From contig BQMF02000003.1 in NCBI GenBank assembly GCA_027922465.2, positions 2,542,001 to 2,606,000 on the forward strand: 64,000 bases of DNA, given 5' to 3'. Source of the stretch: Turritopsis dohrnii. Its lineage: Eukaryota > Cnidaria > Hydrozoa > Anthoathecata > Oceaniidae. Shown in pieces: positions 1 through 10,600 of the stretch. The notes below the pieces were generated by a model, which saw nothing but the letters and a program-made list of their open reading frames with translations, had not been told where the DNA came from and did no database searches. Both the position numbers and the translations under genes were made by a program. Each line of letters opens with the position of its first letter. Positions within the stretch are counted from its first letter, which is position 1.

Positions 1-164
1 ATGAACATTCGATGGAGAAATCGCGTAGAGAAATAAGCCTAATGGTTTCGAAATAGGAACGTAAACAAACAAGAAGCTAGTCGTACTGGAATGGGGGAGT
101 AACTGACCTGCTTTTTCTTTGTTACTTGTTCATTATCGCAAAGCCAATCGAATAGAGAATACGA
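1..164 (-). other. 3' untranslated part of the LINE or flank
   Basis: This is sequence downstream of the LINE stop codon. No poly(A) tail or 3' terminal repeat is visible, so the 3' end of the element was not placed. Confidence 0.4.
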
Positions 165-3100
165 CTAAGACAAACGAGTTTGTGCCTTATCCATAAAATA
201 CTTTTTCGTTTTATTCCTAAATATGTTTTCGTTTTCAATTTCTCTCAAATTTCTTGGAAGTTCATTAAATAATTTAACTGCTCTGTTAGTAAAGGTATGT
301 TTATGACCTTTTTCACGGATTTTCAAACCATCATTATTGCACGCTCGTGGAAGACGCTTTCTTTCGAAGTTCAACTTCATATATTCCGGAAATGCTGTTC
401 TGTGGATGGATTGGTGACATAACATGACTAGTCTCGACTCAACACGCTCGGAAACTGGTAACCATCCAAGTGAAATTGTATCTTTCGTTGACGAATAACG
501 ACGTAGGACAAATGCTGCCGCTGAGTTTAAAACTTTCTGGAGCCTTCGTTGTTGGTTGAGCGACAGTGGATCAAAAACTGAGTTACAGTAATCGATTTTT
601 GATAAAACGAGAGATTCGGCTAGTCTTTTGCGTAAATATTTGTTAGCAATGTTTTTTAGCTTTCGCAGTATCGAGATTGTTGAGTAACATGATTTGGTCA
701 CCTCTGTAATGTGAGTGTCCCAATTTAACTGCTGTTGGAATTTTACTCCAAGAATTTTACTGGAATCGGTTCTTTCCAGTGTAGTCTTTCCATCTGGACA
801 CAGTTGAAACGCTGTATGTCGAAGCCTTGAACGATTAGTAGTGAAAATCATAAACGTCGTTTTGTCCGGGTTGAATAGGAGATTCTTTTGTTTTGACCAG
901 TTATATATTTCATTCAACGTTTTTTGAATATGTTCAATAGTGCTTTCGATGTTGGCAGGTTTGCAACTTTTGTAAATATTTGAATCGTCAGCATACTGTA
1001 CACACGTACAGTTCTCACAATTTTCATTCATATCACTAACATAGATATTAAACAGGATCGGACCCAGGATGGAACCTTGTGGAACACCGAAGCCAACTGA
1101 TTCACATGGTGACAAATTGTCATCTATTTGGACATATTGCAGCCTTCCTGTCAGATAACTGGTGATGAGTTTTAATACGTCTTTTGACACATTCAGCGAA
1201 TATAACTTTTTTATCAGGGTGGGATAGTCCACTGTGTCAAAAGCTTTGCTGTAATCAGTTAGCACTGCTACTGTTATTTCTCCCTTGTCAAGATTATTCA
1301 AAATATCGTCTCTCATCTTTAGTAATAGTGTGTTGGTTGAATGATGTTTTCTAAATCCGGATTGCGTTCTCGAGTAAATACATTGATCTTCTATGTAATT
1401 TGTAAGTTGTTTCATAATTATCCTTTCAAATACTTTAGAGAAAATGGGTAAAATGGAAATGGGACGAAAATCTTTACTTTCAGTTGGATTTTCGTTTTTT
1501 GGGATAGGACAAACTTTTCCGATTTTCCATTGTTCTGGAAACACTGCTTTTTCGATCGAATTGTTGATAATAGCAGTCAATGGAGATGCGATTGTACCAG
1601 CGACTAGTTTCATAATGTTTATTGGTATATTATCTGCACCCGTTGAACAGTCATTTCGTATACTCTTGATCTCACCTAGCACTTGATCGTAGTTAACTTT
1701 CTGAAGCTTGAATGGTGTTTTATTTGGCGAAGTAGGAGGAAAGGATTGGATCAGCTCGTCAATTTCTTGCTTAGTTGTTGGTAGTTTTCCGGTGAGATTT
1801 TCAGCCATGGTGGTGTAATATCTATTTAACTTTACTGGATCAAAGTCTACTCGTTTTTTGTTTGGGTCTAAAATTCGATAAATGGTTTGCCAGATCTCCT
1901 TTGGGCGTTTCGAAGAGAGAGCTTTACGGTAAAAGTTCCTTTTAGTTCTCCGAATAGTAGATTTCAATTTGTTACGAAACTCTCGGAAGCGTTTCCAGTC
2001 TGTTTCATCTCCCGTCTGGTGACATTTAAACCGGTATTCGCGACAATGTCGTTGAAGTGATATTGTATCAAGATCTTTTAGCCACGGGGCACTTGGACGT
2101 GTAACCTTAACCCTTTTGAGTGGGGCATGTCGCTCAAGCTCTTGGAGTATGAGAGTGTTGAGTATGTCTACTTGATCGGAAGGGTCATCAAAAGCATAAA
2201 CCGTCGAAAATGGTAAACTGCTGAATGAATCAAAAAAGCTCATTTGATCGAAGTCTTTCATCGAACGTAGGATTTTAAATCTGGGTTCAAACATTTTGGC
2301 TTTTGCATCAATAATAGCGTATACACAATCATGATCACTAACTTCAGGGCAGGGTATTACTCCTGTAAGTTTTACTTTCCTTTCGATATTAGTCATAATG
2401 TGGTCGAGAACAGCTTCTCCTCTTGTTGGTTGGTTGATGTGTTGTTTAAAGCCATGTCCTTGTAGGATGTCGTGGTATTGTTTGTAAGATGGACATTCTG
2501 TGTTTACTGTGTTGATGTTCATGTCCCCACATAGTACGATGGCACCGTCCCATTTTGATTCAATTTGCGCAAACACGTTGTCAAGTTTGCTGAGCCATTC
2601 AGCCTTTGATGCATCATTAAAGTTGTCCTGGTAACAGGTTCCAAGCAAAATTGCGGAGTTTTTATTTCTATAGGTTAGTTCAATCCAGGCGTGTTCAATG
2701 CTAGGTTCAATGTTCATAATATCTTTGCGTAACTTGAATTTGTAACAGTTTTTTACGTATATAGCAACTCCACCGCCACGTCTAACTTCTCGATTTCTGA
2801 ATAAAGCTTCATAACCTTCAAGTTTCACGTAATCTAACATCAACTTATCATTTTTTAACCATGTCTCTGATACAGTAACGATATCGAAATCATAGTTGTT
2901 AATAAATGCAGTGAATTCAGCAAAACTCGAACATAGGGATTGGGCATTTAGGTGTGCGATGCTAAGTTTATTTCTATTATTGACAATGTTAATTTTATGT
3001 TGACATTGGTAATCGGTATCATTGCCGATGTCGTCAGATTTTGAGAAGTTGGTTTTTGCAAACGGGAGTTCAATAAACAAACAATTGTTGCATGTGTAAT

Positions 3101-3437
3101 ATCTTGGTATTCGGGCATTTATCGTTTTCACATCAAATTGCTTGCCACATTTTCCATGAACTGATTCACGACAAACAGAACATATAAGTCTTTTATGATT
3201 GTTATTGACAGTTTTATCACAGATGGAACATTTAGGACAGAAACCAGGTCCAGGATTTCTCTCAACTGTCGCCGTTGTATTCGAATAATACAGTACTCTT
3301 GACTTTGCTCTCTTAACACGACTATTGTTTGTAGATAGCTTTCTTTTATTTTCGATGATATCAGTTTTAATTGCCGTTGGTGATAATTGCTCTGTTGCGA
3401 TAATTGCAAGAAACATCAGTAACAATTTCCACGACAT
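165..3437 (-). CDS. CR1/Jockey-like LINE protein: 2A-like, PHD-like finger, endonuclease, reverse transcriptase
   Basis: One uninterrupted frame of 1090 codons. The N terminus is short and hydrophobic (LLLMFLAIIA) and is followed by a 2A-like TVERNPGP at residues 57-64. A Cys-rich PHD-like finger (CPKC...CSVC...H..C...CNNC) lies at about 67-120. An APE-type endonuclease follows at about 160-375 (LSIAHLNAQSL, SETWL, LCGDMNIN, SDHDCV). The reverse transcriptase lies at about 640-900, with FRPISILPIFSK, FDTVDY, GVPQGSILGP and the catalytic YADD at 815-818. Such proteins nick target DNA and reverse-transcribe their own mRNA. The ATG at 3437 is the first in frame. The lack of stops or frameshifts suggests a young, possibly active copy, unlike most elements here. 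Clade (CR1 or Jockey group) is inferred from domain order. Confidence 0.9.
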   Translation of the reverse strand: MSWKLLLMFLAIIATEQLSPTAIKTDIIENKRKLSTNNSRVKRAKSRVLYYSNTTATVERNPGPGFCPKCSICDKTVNNNHKRLICSVCRESVHGKCGKQFDVKTINARIPRYYTCNNCLFIELPFAKTNFSKSDDIGNDTDYQCQHKINIVNNRNKLSIAHLNAQSLCSSFAEFTAFINNYDFDIVTVSETWLKNDKLMLDYVKLEGYEALFRNREVRRGGGVAIYVKNCYKFKLRKDIMNIEPSIEHAWIELTYRNKNSAILLGTCYQDNFNDASKAEWLSKLDNVFAQIESKWDGAIVLCGDMNINTVNTECPSYKQYHDILQGHGFKQHINQPTRGEAVLDHIMTNIERKVKLTGVIPCPEVSDHDCVYAIIDAKAKMFEPRFKILRSMKDFDQMSFFDSFSSLPFSTVYAFDDPSDQVDILNTLILQELERHAPLKRVKVTRPSAPWLKDLDTISLQRHCREYRFKCHQTGDETDWKRFREFRNKLKSTIRRTKRNFYRKALSSKRPKEIWQTIYRILDPNKKRVDFDPVKLNRYYTTMAENLTGKLPTTKQEIDELIQSFPPTSPNKTPFKLQKVNYDQVLGEIKSIRNDCSTGADNIPINIMKLVAGTIASPLTAIINNSIEKAVFPEQWKIGKVCPIPKNENPTESKDFRPISILPIFSKVFERIIMKQLTNYIEDQCIYSRTQSGFRKHHSTNTLLLKMRDDILNNLDKGEITVAVLTDYSKAFDTVDYPTLIKKLYSLNVSKDVLKLITSYLTGRLQYVQIDDNLSPCESVGFGVPQGSILGPILFNIYVSDMNENCENCTCVQYADDSNIYKSCKPANIESTIEHIQKTLNEIYNWSKQKNLLFNPDKTTFMIFTTNRSRLRHTAFQLCPDGKTTLERTDSSKILGVKFQQQLNWDTHITEVTKSCYSTISILRKLKNIANKYLRKRLAESLVLSKIDYCNSVFDPLSLNQQRRLQKVLNSAAAFVLRRYSSTKDTISLGWLPVSERVESRLVMLCHQSIHRTAFPEYMKLNFERKRLPRACNNDGLKIREKGHKHTFTNRAVKLFNELPRNLREIENENIFRNKTKKYFMDKAQTRLS
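3246..3269 (-). other. 2A-like ribosome-skipping peptide in the LINE protein
   Basis: The codons read TVERNPGP just before the zinc finger. The viral-type 2A consensus ends D-(V/I)-E-x-N-P-G-P; here the first Asp is replaced by Thr, but V-E-x-N-P-G-P is intact. 2A-like peptides at the N terminus of CR1-type LINE proteins are known in several invertebrates. Whether this variant skips or is dead cannot be told from sequence. Confidence 0.65.
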
Positions 3438-4235
3438 GGTTTCCTCGTGCTATGTTATCAGAAGGTTGAGTGTTATGAAGTTTGATTTCAAAAACAATAT
3501 TTACAACTCCAATGAATTTAATTCTCAATTTTCTTCTCAAAATCAGCAAAATATTAACATACCACCAGGAATGATAAAAGCAGCCAAGCATATGCAATAA
3601 TATCAGAAATCGTTCACAAAAATCCACAAATAACACCAAAATAATCATCCAATTCAAGAGCAACACATACACGTCCGTAAGCGACCGATTTCGAACATTC
3701 ATTATTGGCATACGAAGTATACTTTCATCTATTTAACCTGTTTCCTTTAAGTGAAATTTACAGTGAACCCCTTATAATTCAAATTCAAACGTGTCCAATC
3801 AAGCGCACTTCATCTCCATAAATAGCTTCCAATAATTTAGTGTTACCTGTTCGCCTTCTTATAATAGATTATTAAAAGATGACTTTTTGATATCTACGAA
3901 TATCGAGTCACCTCGAGAGCAAACGAAATGCAAAGTTGACAACAAATTGAAAATTGAGACAAAAAAAGGATAGTATGGTTTTTATTCGAAAAATATCGAA
4001 CAATGGAATCGAATATCAAGTAACAACCAATGGAATTTCATCGGTTCGATAATCATGAAGTATCGATGGAAATTAAATTGAAGAAGCCCGCCATGAACGC
4101 GCGTAGAATGTGAAATCGAGGAAATCTATATGCGCTCTTCTCCAATAACGGAGGCTGAGTTTTTCAAAGCAAGAAAACAGAAGGACAGGTAGATGAGTGA
4201 TTGAATGAATGAAAACAAAAAATGAAATAAAAATA
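3438..4235. other. LINE 5' flank and unassigned AT-rich sequence
   Basis: Sequence upstream of the LINE start codon. A 114-codon frame at 3367-3711 (minus) shows no recognisable domain and is treated as chance. The stretch 4140-4232 is one copy of a dispersed repeat whose second copy is at 7506-7590. No gene was seen. Confidence 0.4.
4140..4232 (+). repeat. dispersed repeat, copy 1 (copy 2 at 7506-7590)
   Basis: Both copies run from CAATAAC-GAGGCTGAG through a stretch with CAAAG, AAGGACAGGT or AGGGCAGGT, to GAATGAATGAAAACAAAA. They are in the same orientation and diverged by several substitutions and small indels. The family is unknown. Confidence 0.55.
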
Positions 4236-4857
4236 TAGTCAAGTAGAACCCCGCATAAGTAGAGCCTTCACTAAATGGAACCAATTTTCTGGGTCCCTTC
4301 GATTTGCTTTATCAAATGCCTGTATTTTAAATCAGATAAGTGGAACCCCCGATAACTTTCAATAAGTGGAACCATTATTTTGGTGTAATAAGACATCTTT
4401 AGTCGCGTAAGTGGAAGCTCTTTAGACAATGTTTAAAGAACGTTCGAATTTTCATGGCAAAAAGATTCAAATTCTACGAACAAAAAAATGCAAACCTACA
4501 TTGTTTATCGCATTTAAAAAAATGGCAGACAGAAGTGCAGACAGCCCAAGCGAAGGCTTGCCGCAGTAAGTCTTGTAGATAAATCAAAGGCATTGAAAGA
4601 AATCGAAGGATGGTCAAACCTGTATAGCTACCACAAAGAAGTATGGTGTTGCGAAAAATACAATTTCCCAACTGGTTAAAAAACAAGAAACAAAAAAAGA
4701 AAATTATTTTTCTTGTAATAAGAAACAGAAGAAAGATTAAAATGTGTTTTGTCAGGCTTTGTTAGGCCTTTTCTCGAAAATCGGATAAGTGGAACATTCG
4801 ATAAGTGGAACCATTTTCCCCGGTCACATGGGGGTTCCACTTATCGAGCGCAGACTG
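4236..4857 (+). mobile_element. pogo/Tigger-type deletion derivative flanked by TA
   Basis: The right end (revcomp) begins CAGTCTGCGCTCGATAAGTG; the left end begins TAGTCAAGTAGAACCCC, a diverged partner. Both are flanked by TA. Copies of AAGTGGAACC recur near both ends, as expected of subterminal transposase-binding repeats. The interior keeps a transposase N-terminal fragment. The element lies 19 bp from the next Tigger. Confidence 0.7.
4510..4690 (+). pseudogene. Tigger transposase N-terminal helix-turn-helix fragment
   Basis: A broken frame contains KKYGVAKNTISQLVKKQE, which matches the CENP-B/Psq-type helix-turn-helix near the N terminus of pogo/Tigger transposases. Upstream frames carry stops. 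The catalytic part is absent, so the element cannot encode its own transposase. Confidence 0.6.
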
Positions 4858-4876
4858 TAGTAATAAAAATGAAATA

Positions 4877-6331
4877 CAGTACACATCCGTTAATTCGAAC
4901 ACCCAAAGTACCGAAAAATTTGTTCGAATTATCGCATAATTCGGATATGTAGAATTTCTCAAAATTCTTTACTAAGCAGGACTAAAATGTAAGTAATTTG
5001 TTACAATTTTTAAAAATAATCATTAATGTTTGTTTGCTTCTTCGCCTGCGCAAAGTGCGTGTCAAGAATCCAATCAATCTGATTTGCATAGAATTGAACA
5101 AGCTCCCCATCATTCGAAAATAAGGAGAACCGTTTCATTAACTCCACCATCTGTAAAAGTTCATTTTTGTCGGGGCATTCAACGGGTTCTTCTTCAGCTT
5201 CGACTTCGCCATCACCACCATCATCATCTTCGTTGCCGGCATCTTCTGTAACCAAAACATCTGCAATGATTTCCGTGAATAAAATTGGCTGCACAAGGGC
5301 AACTCCATCATCAACATCAGTGAAGGAAACGGCATCCATGGTGTCACAAACAAGATCGGGTTGGATTGCACGAAAATTCTCCATCTCTTCTTCCAAGCCT
5401 TTGAAAGGGTTATCTTCTTCAGCAATAGCAACGTTTTGGTTTTCAACTGATATCTTAGACTTCTGAAAACAATTCCCTACTGTCTTTACCGGCACTGCTT
5501 CCCAAGCTGGAACCAACATTTCCATTCCTTGAAGTAAAGAAACATTTGGAAGTGATTTATTCTTTTCAATAGATTGCATGATCTTACAAACAACGCGTTT
5601 GCGATAGATTGCTTTAAGAGAGCGAATCACGCCCTGGTCCAATGGCTGTGTCTGAGAAGTGGTGTTTGGTGGGAGGACAAACATCTTTGTGGCTTTTAGA
5701 TTTTCAATTTCCGGATGTGTTGGAGACGTTTTCTCTTGGACCATGGCTGCAGACAACGGAACATTTTGACTTCACATGCTTTCAAACCAATTCATAACAG
5801 CCTTTATCTACTAATTCAAAGCTACCTGTTCTCAACTTTTGTCGTTTAGCGTTGATTCCCATTTCTTGTGAACCCATAAGTTTCTCTTTGTTCTTGACCC
5901 AAGTTGACAAAGTATTTTTTGGTACATTATATTTTGCAGTTACATCTCTATTACTCGTCCCTTTTTCAAGACCCTTTAGAGCCTGGCATTTCTCCCGCAG
6001 ACTTTTGTGGTTGTACTTGTGTTTTCCAGTGATTAACATGTTACTTGGACGTTGACAGCAAACGAAAAAAAGAAAGAATGAAAGATAAAAACATTCAAAT
6101 TTTCAAAATCGAATTTTTTTAATAGTGCGCAAAACTTCGAATTAAAGAGCGGTTTTTTATCCTAGGGACCGAAAAAACTGTTCGAATTAACGAAATGTTC
6201 GAATTAACGGAGTTCCAATTAAGTGACACAAAATGTAAGCCTTAATTAGACCAAACTCAAGGGAACGGAAAATTTGTTCGAAATAAAAAATATTCGAACT
6301 AAGCGACATTCGAATTACCGGATGTGTACTG
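4877..6331 (-). mobile_element. pogo/Tigger transposon with internal deletion
   Basis: The terminal inverted repeats are CAGTACACATCCG followed by (T/G)TAATTCGAA; the first 13 bp are identical at both ends. The element is flanked by TA (4875-4876 and 6332-6333). At 1.46 kb it is shorter than a full Tigger because the transposase has lost its middle. GTTCGAATTA-type motifs recur near both ends. Confidence 0.88.
5010..6039 (-). pseudogene. Tigger transposase, internally deleted, with one in-frame stop
   Basis: The N-terminal part (6039-5782) carries the DNA-binding helix-turn-helix, with KYNVPKNTLSTWVKNKE. Just after CYELV the frame shifts and reads FESM-stop-SQNVPLSAAMVQEK. The stop is TGA where the family has Arg, which fits decay of a methylated CGA codon. 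After VQEK the sequence jumps directly to SPTHPEIENLK...LPPNTTSQTQPLDQGVI, the end of the DDE domain. The second DNA-binding domain and the first catalytic aspartates are therefore missing. The C-terminal acidic tail is intact to the stop at 5010. It is certainly inactive. Confidence 0.88.
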
Positions 6332-6356
6332 TATTTTTGACGGTTTATTCTATTTA

Positions 6357-6927
6357 CCCTATTACCCCGTTTTTAAGCCCCCCTCAGATTTACGCCCATG
6401 GGCTTAAATCCGGATTCAAGCCCATGGGCGTAAATACGGAGCCATTTTCAGCATTCGAGAAAAAACAAAATCATTCTCAGGTGCATCATTTTTTTTTTAA
6501 AAAATCAGTCAAATTTACACGGCTTCCTTCTTAAATAATCCTTAATTAGTAAATGCCCTTTTTCTGTGGACACATATGGTCCCTTTACTTTGTATAGCAA
6601 TGATCATCTTCAAAAATCTTGTGAAACCTCCCTCTGGACATTTCCCTCCTGGTGTAGTGGTACTAGGTACCAAAGGAGGCACGATGACAGGTGAGTTGAT
6701 GGCGAACTCTTACACGAAAGAGCTATGGGGCAAACGACCTGGTACTTTTTTTCAGCAACCGAAGTCCTTGCTCATTATGGATTCTGCAAGAGCGCATACT
6801 AGAATTTTTGGTACTTATTTTTTTTAGCCCATGGGCTTAAATCCGGACCACTTTTTGAAAGAAAAAAACTGACTCAACATTAAAAATCCGTTTTTAAGCC
6901 CATGGGCTTAAAAACGGGGTAATAGGG
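6357..6927 (+). mobile_element. pogo-like non-autonomous element with 24-bp perfect TIRs
   Basis: The TIR CCCTATTACCCCGTTTTTAA (continuing GCCC) is identical at both ends (6357-6380 and 6904-6927), flanked by TA. The palindrome-like AGCCCATGGGCTTAAATCCGG recurs near the ends. An interior frame keeps a DDE-domain fragment. Perfect TIRs suggest fairly recent movement. Confidence 0.85.
6576..6827 (+). pseudogene. pogo-type DDE transposase fragment
   Basis: An 83-codon open frame reads VVVLGTKGGTMTGELM...SLLIMDSARAHT. The pattern of a beta-strand, GG-x-MT-x-ELM and then a DS-x-R-AH catalytic aspartate box matches the middle of a pogo-type DDE domain. The rest of the transposase is absent. Confidence 0.6.
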
Positions 6928-6929
6928 TA

Positions 6930-7167
6930 ATTAGAATTCAGAAAGTACTCCAGAAAATCCGCGGTAAAATTTTGACCGTACGATAAGAATCGTTAGTATA
7001 GTTGCAAGGAGTATTTTTAGGGTTAAGTCTACGTTATTTCCACAATGATTCTCACAAACATTTGTTGCAATAATCCAAACAATTTGCTTATTTTCGCGTG
7101 AAAATACCCGATTTTTTTTTTAATTTTTATAGTTTTTCTTTCTTTTTTTTTAAGTAAAAGTGAAAAA
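6930..7167. other. no gene seen
   Basis: AT-rich sequence with poly(T) runs. It would be the 3' untranslated region if the thioesterase ends at 7168. Confidence 0.4.
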
Positions 7168-7417
7168 CTAATTTTGTTCAACTTCCCACTCAGAATCGGT
7201 TTCGCCATCGGTTTCTTTATCTTCACCAATGGACCGCTGAAGTTTGCTACCACATAGCAAGTCAAATTCCTCTACTACCGTGACATCACAAACGGCTAGT
7301 GGATGACTATTATCATCCACTTGCCTGTCATCATCACCTAACATTGGTTTGATCTTTTGACACCAAGGAATTTCAGGGAGGGGCCTTAAATTTGCTTGAA
7401 AAAACTTTCGCGCTTTG
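7168..7417 (-). CDS. candidate last exon of the thioesterase gene
   Basis: An open frame of 83 codons ends in TAG at 7168-7170. It starts after a possible acceptor (AACAG at 7418-7422) with ARKFFQANLRPLPEIPWC and ends in an acidic tail, TDGETDSEWEVEQN. The Arg-rich start followed by a P-x-IPW box resembles the segment after the second HotDog domain in ACOT11/ACOT12. Position and strand fit. The exon at 7633 ends in phase 0 whereas this exon needs phase 2, so a small exon is missing or the assignment is wrong. If correct, the protein has no START domain. Confidence 0.35.
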
Positions 7418-7505
7418 CTGTTTTAAAATTTCCAAAGGCATAACCTTTCGCGAAGATGGGCCAAAAACGCGAAAGTTTCTGCCCATAAATCGATGAAACC
7501 AATAC

Positions 7506-7590
7506 ACTTTTTTCAATAACTGAGGCTGAGGTTTTCAAAGTGACAAGACAAAAGGGCAGGTGAGTGAGTGAATGAATGAAAACAAAAATT
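7506..7590 (+). repeat. dispersed repeat, copy 2 (copy 1 at 4140-4232)
   Basis: Shares AATAAC-GAGGCTGAG and GTGAATGAATGAAAACAAAA with the first copy. It lies in the intron between the last two thioesterase exons. Confidence 0.55.
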
Positions 7591-7632
7591 TACATTTGCT
7601 GAATTAAAAATGGAATATAGTAGAAAATTTAC

Positions 7633-10600
7633 CTTAATCGTAGTGTACATCTTTGGAAGTGATTGAGGATTTCCATTTTGGTCAGGTGCAATAAACGTAA
7701 AATATGCACTTTGAATATGCCTGGTGTCGCCACCTACTTCATATGCTTCTACTCGTACACCAACTTCCATGCTGGAAACAAGAGAATATGGAAAAAAAAG
7801 TTCAGTATCTGAATGATTACACTCTTTTTATAAGAATACTAAACATTTGAGGCAAGAAAATATCTGAAATGAGAACGTTTCTTTTATCTGTTTCTCTCAA
7901 AGGTATGTACAACATACCTTTTGTCAAAAGTGTTATTAACGCAGGATTTGATCACAATTCGATCACCAACTTTTGAAGGTGCTCTGAAGAAGACTTCATC
8001 TACAGCAACTAGGCGTGGCAGACAATGAGATAACCTCCTAAACAAGCAGACTATAGTTAAAATCCATCGGATGATGGTTAAACGATGAAAGATTTATATA
8101 CAGTAGCATCGTAATAACTCGAACTTTCGATAATTCGAGCTTTGGTTAATCGAACAATTTTCATTGGTCCCTTTGGAGGATCGAGGTTTCAGAAATTCAG
8201 TGTAATTATTTGATAATAACACAGGTGAAAAAAAATCAATGTAGGTAATATTTTTCATATAAGACTGAAATTTAATTCTACTGTTAACTGTTAAGAAGGG
8301 AAATAGCATACTTCGCACCTTGCTGAAATGGTACCTGTAGCTTCCATCCACGCCATTAACTAAACAATGAAACAATGACGCAATGAAATAACATTAAATA
8401 AAAAAAAGTCAACTCCACACAGTGTAAAATGTATGAACACAAAAAAAATATGCAAGATCCTGTGCATGGAAGATATGAACTGATATTGTAAAATATTTTT
8501 TAAGCTCTTCGAATTGATTAGAAAGAGCATCACCAGAAGCTTGTACATTTCAACTAACAAACGATCGATAAAGTAAATAAATTTAACTATAATTTAACCA
8601 TAACAATGCATTATTTTCAACAAAACTTGAGAACAAATAAAAATGTACGTGAACTGAAAAGGGTAGATATTGATTAGATGATGCTCATATGAAGAAGAAT
8701 AGCTTAGAGTTACATACATACATTTCTTTTCATCAATCTAATGACAACCAATTCATTAATTTTAGACTTTAGCAAGTTCATGTTGTACAAGATGTTTGAC
8801 AATATTGAATACAAAACATTGCCGTAGGTAAGCAGTATATCAACCAAACTGTAGCACGACTTACCCAGGGGCGGACGCAGGGTACGGCTCATACGGCTTA
8901 AGCCGTAGCAAAATTAAGTCAAGAGAATGATTACTAAAATGATCTACTGTCGTGCTTCTTTGTCTGTTTGTCTATTCTTGACGCCGTGTCGTAATCACTC
9001 GCTAACGGCGTCGTTTGAAAATCAATCGAATAGGTTTTTTATGCATTAGCGCATTATTTGTTGGCGCCCCATTTGACTCGCAAATTTTAGGTAAGCTATA
9101 ACTGCAAACCCCACTGCTGTATTGTTCTTCTTTACGGCTCAAAAATCGGCTCCTTTTGATCAATGATGATAGGGGTTATAACTAACAGTTTTGAGCCGTA
9201 TTGCAGCTCTTCGATACGGCTCAAAGTTACTGCTCAAGTCCCGATTTTACGGTAGTTGGACACCTATACCCCTAATCCCAGCTTCATGGTACTTCTTTCG
9301 GTTTTCCATTTGTTTTGAAAGTGCGACTGTCGTGCCAAAAGTACGCAAGACGATAATACGTATCAGAACAAATCCTTAGGCTTTAAATCTTTCGGTTGTC
9401 GGTAGAGTAAGCAAATACGGCTCAAGACTCACACACGTGCATCATCCTATGTTTATGAACCTCTTTCTCAATTTGTCTGGATCGGACATGATGCATAGAG
9501 AAAAAGTTTTTGAGGCGCTTAATCTCAACGATAACATGGCAACAGAATACTTAAATTTACCCATACTGATGAAGAAAGGTTTTTGTGTTTCAATGAGCAC
9601 ATGGATCTGGTAGATAAAGCCTTGAAAAAGTCCTTTACAGGACAGCTGAGAGAAGACTATGACAGAACATAGTGTGGTAGGAGACATCATGTTAGATGCA
9701 CAGTCATTGCTTTAAAGTAAGTTTATGTTTTTCTTTATATTTTACTTTGTAAACGTAAGTGTTAGTTTGTTTTTTTAATTATTATACATTAAATTCAAAT
9801 TCATTTAATGACCAAAACAACACAACAACAAAAAAGCTTCTGAAAGTTATGTGAGTGTGGATTCAATATTTGTTTTTTTATTTTCATTCACATGCATGGC
9901 TTTTTATATTTGTAACTTTGACGAAAAACAAAATTTTATAATTTCTATGTGGGGCTTCTTTTTATTTATTGTTTTTTGCCTTGCTAAACTCCTGGTTGGG
10001 ATTTTACTCAGAGTCGTTGGACTTGATTATTACACAAACTTTTTATGTTTTTTAAACATGGTACCTTTTGACGGTGATCAAAAACTACAGAGTTTACATG
10101 TATACATTAACTTTATTTTGTGATATTTAATTTCATTAGATATATATATGCAATTATTTTGAGATTTTTCACTGATAATGAGCATTCGTATAGCTATGTG
10201 TTGTTAGCTTTATTTGGAAAAAATTCAGTATAGTGAGTTTATGAGGGTTAATGAGGAACAAGCAATGCAAATTTGCGAGGAACAAAATTGGTGTTCTGTC
10301 TTGTGTTTGTTGGGACTTTCACCAGTCATACATAAGTCATGCACCCATTATGCACCCACTTTGAGGATAAAATGAAACCAAATGCTGTTAGTGTGGCCTG
10401 TTAGTGTAAGCTGGATGAATCTTATCTCACAATCCATATTTTGTTTTGTTTTGAGGGGACATTAATAACAAACACTTTTCGCATAATCACTATGTTCTGA
10501 AGGTTTTCTTTGAATCTTAGATGTTCCTGAACATCTAAGATTCAAAGAAAACCTTCAGCTTAGAAGGAATAGTTGCCCAAAATTGAACAAATTTCTCCTG

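Noticed and set aside
3367..3711. 114-codon frame upstream of the LINE start
   Set aside because: Overlaps the LINE N terminus in another frame, no domain and hydrophobic low-complexity composition; chance frame.
5030..5466. His- and Ser-rich frames opposite the Tigger transposase
   Set aside because: Antisense of the acidic transposase tail.
165..7167. START-domain exons of the thioesterase
   Set aside because: Searched by eye on the minus strand; only LINE and Tigger sequence was seen.
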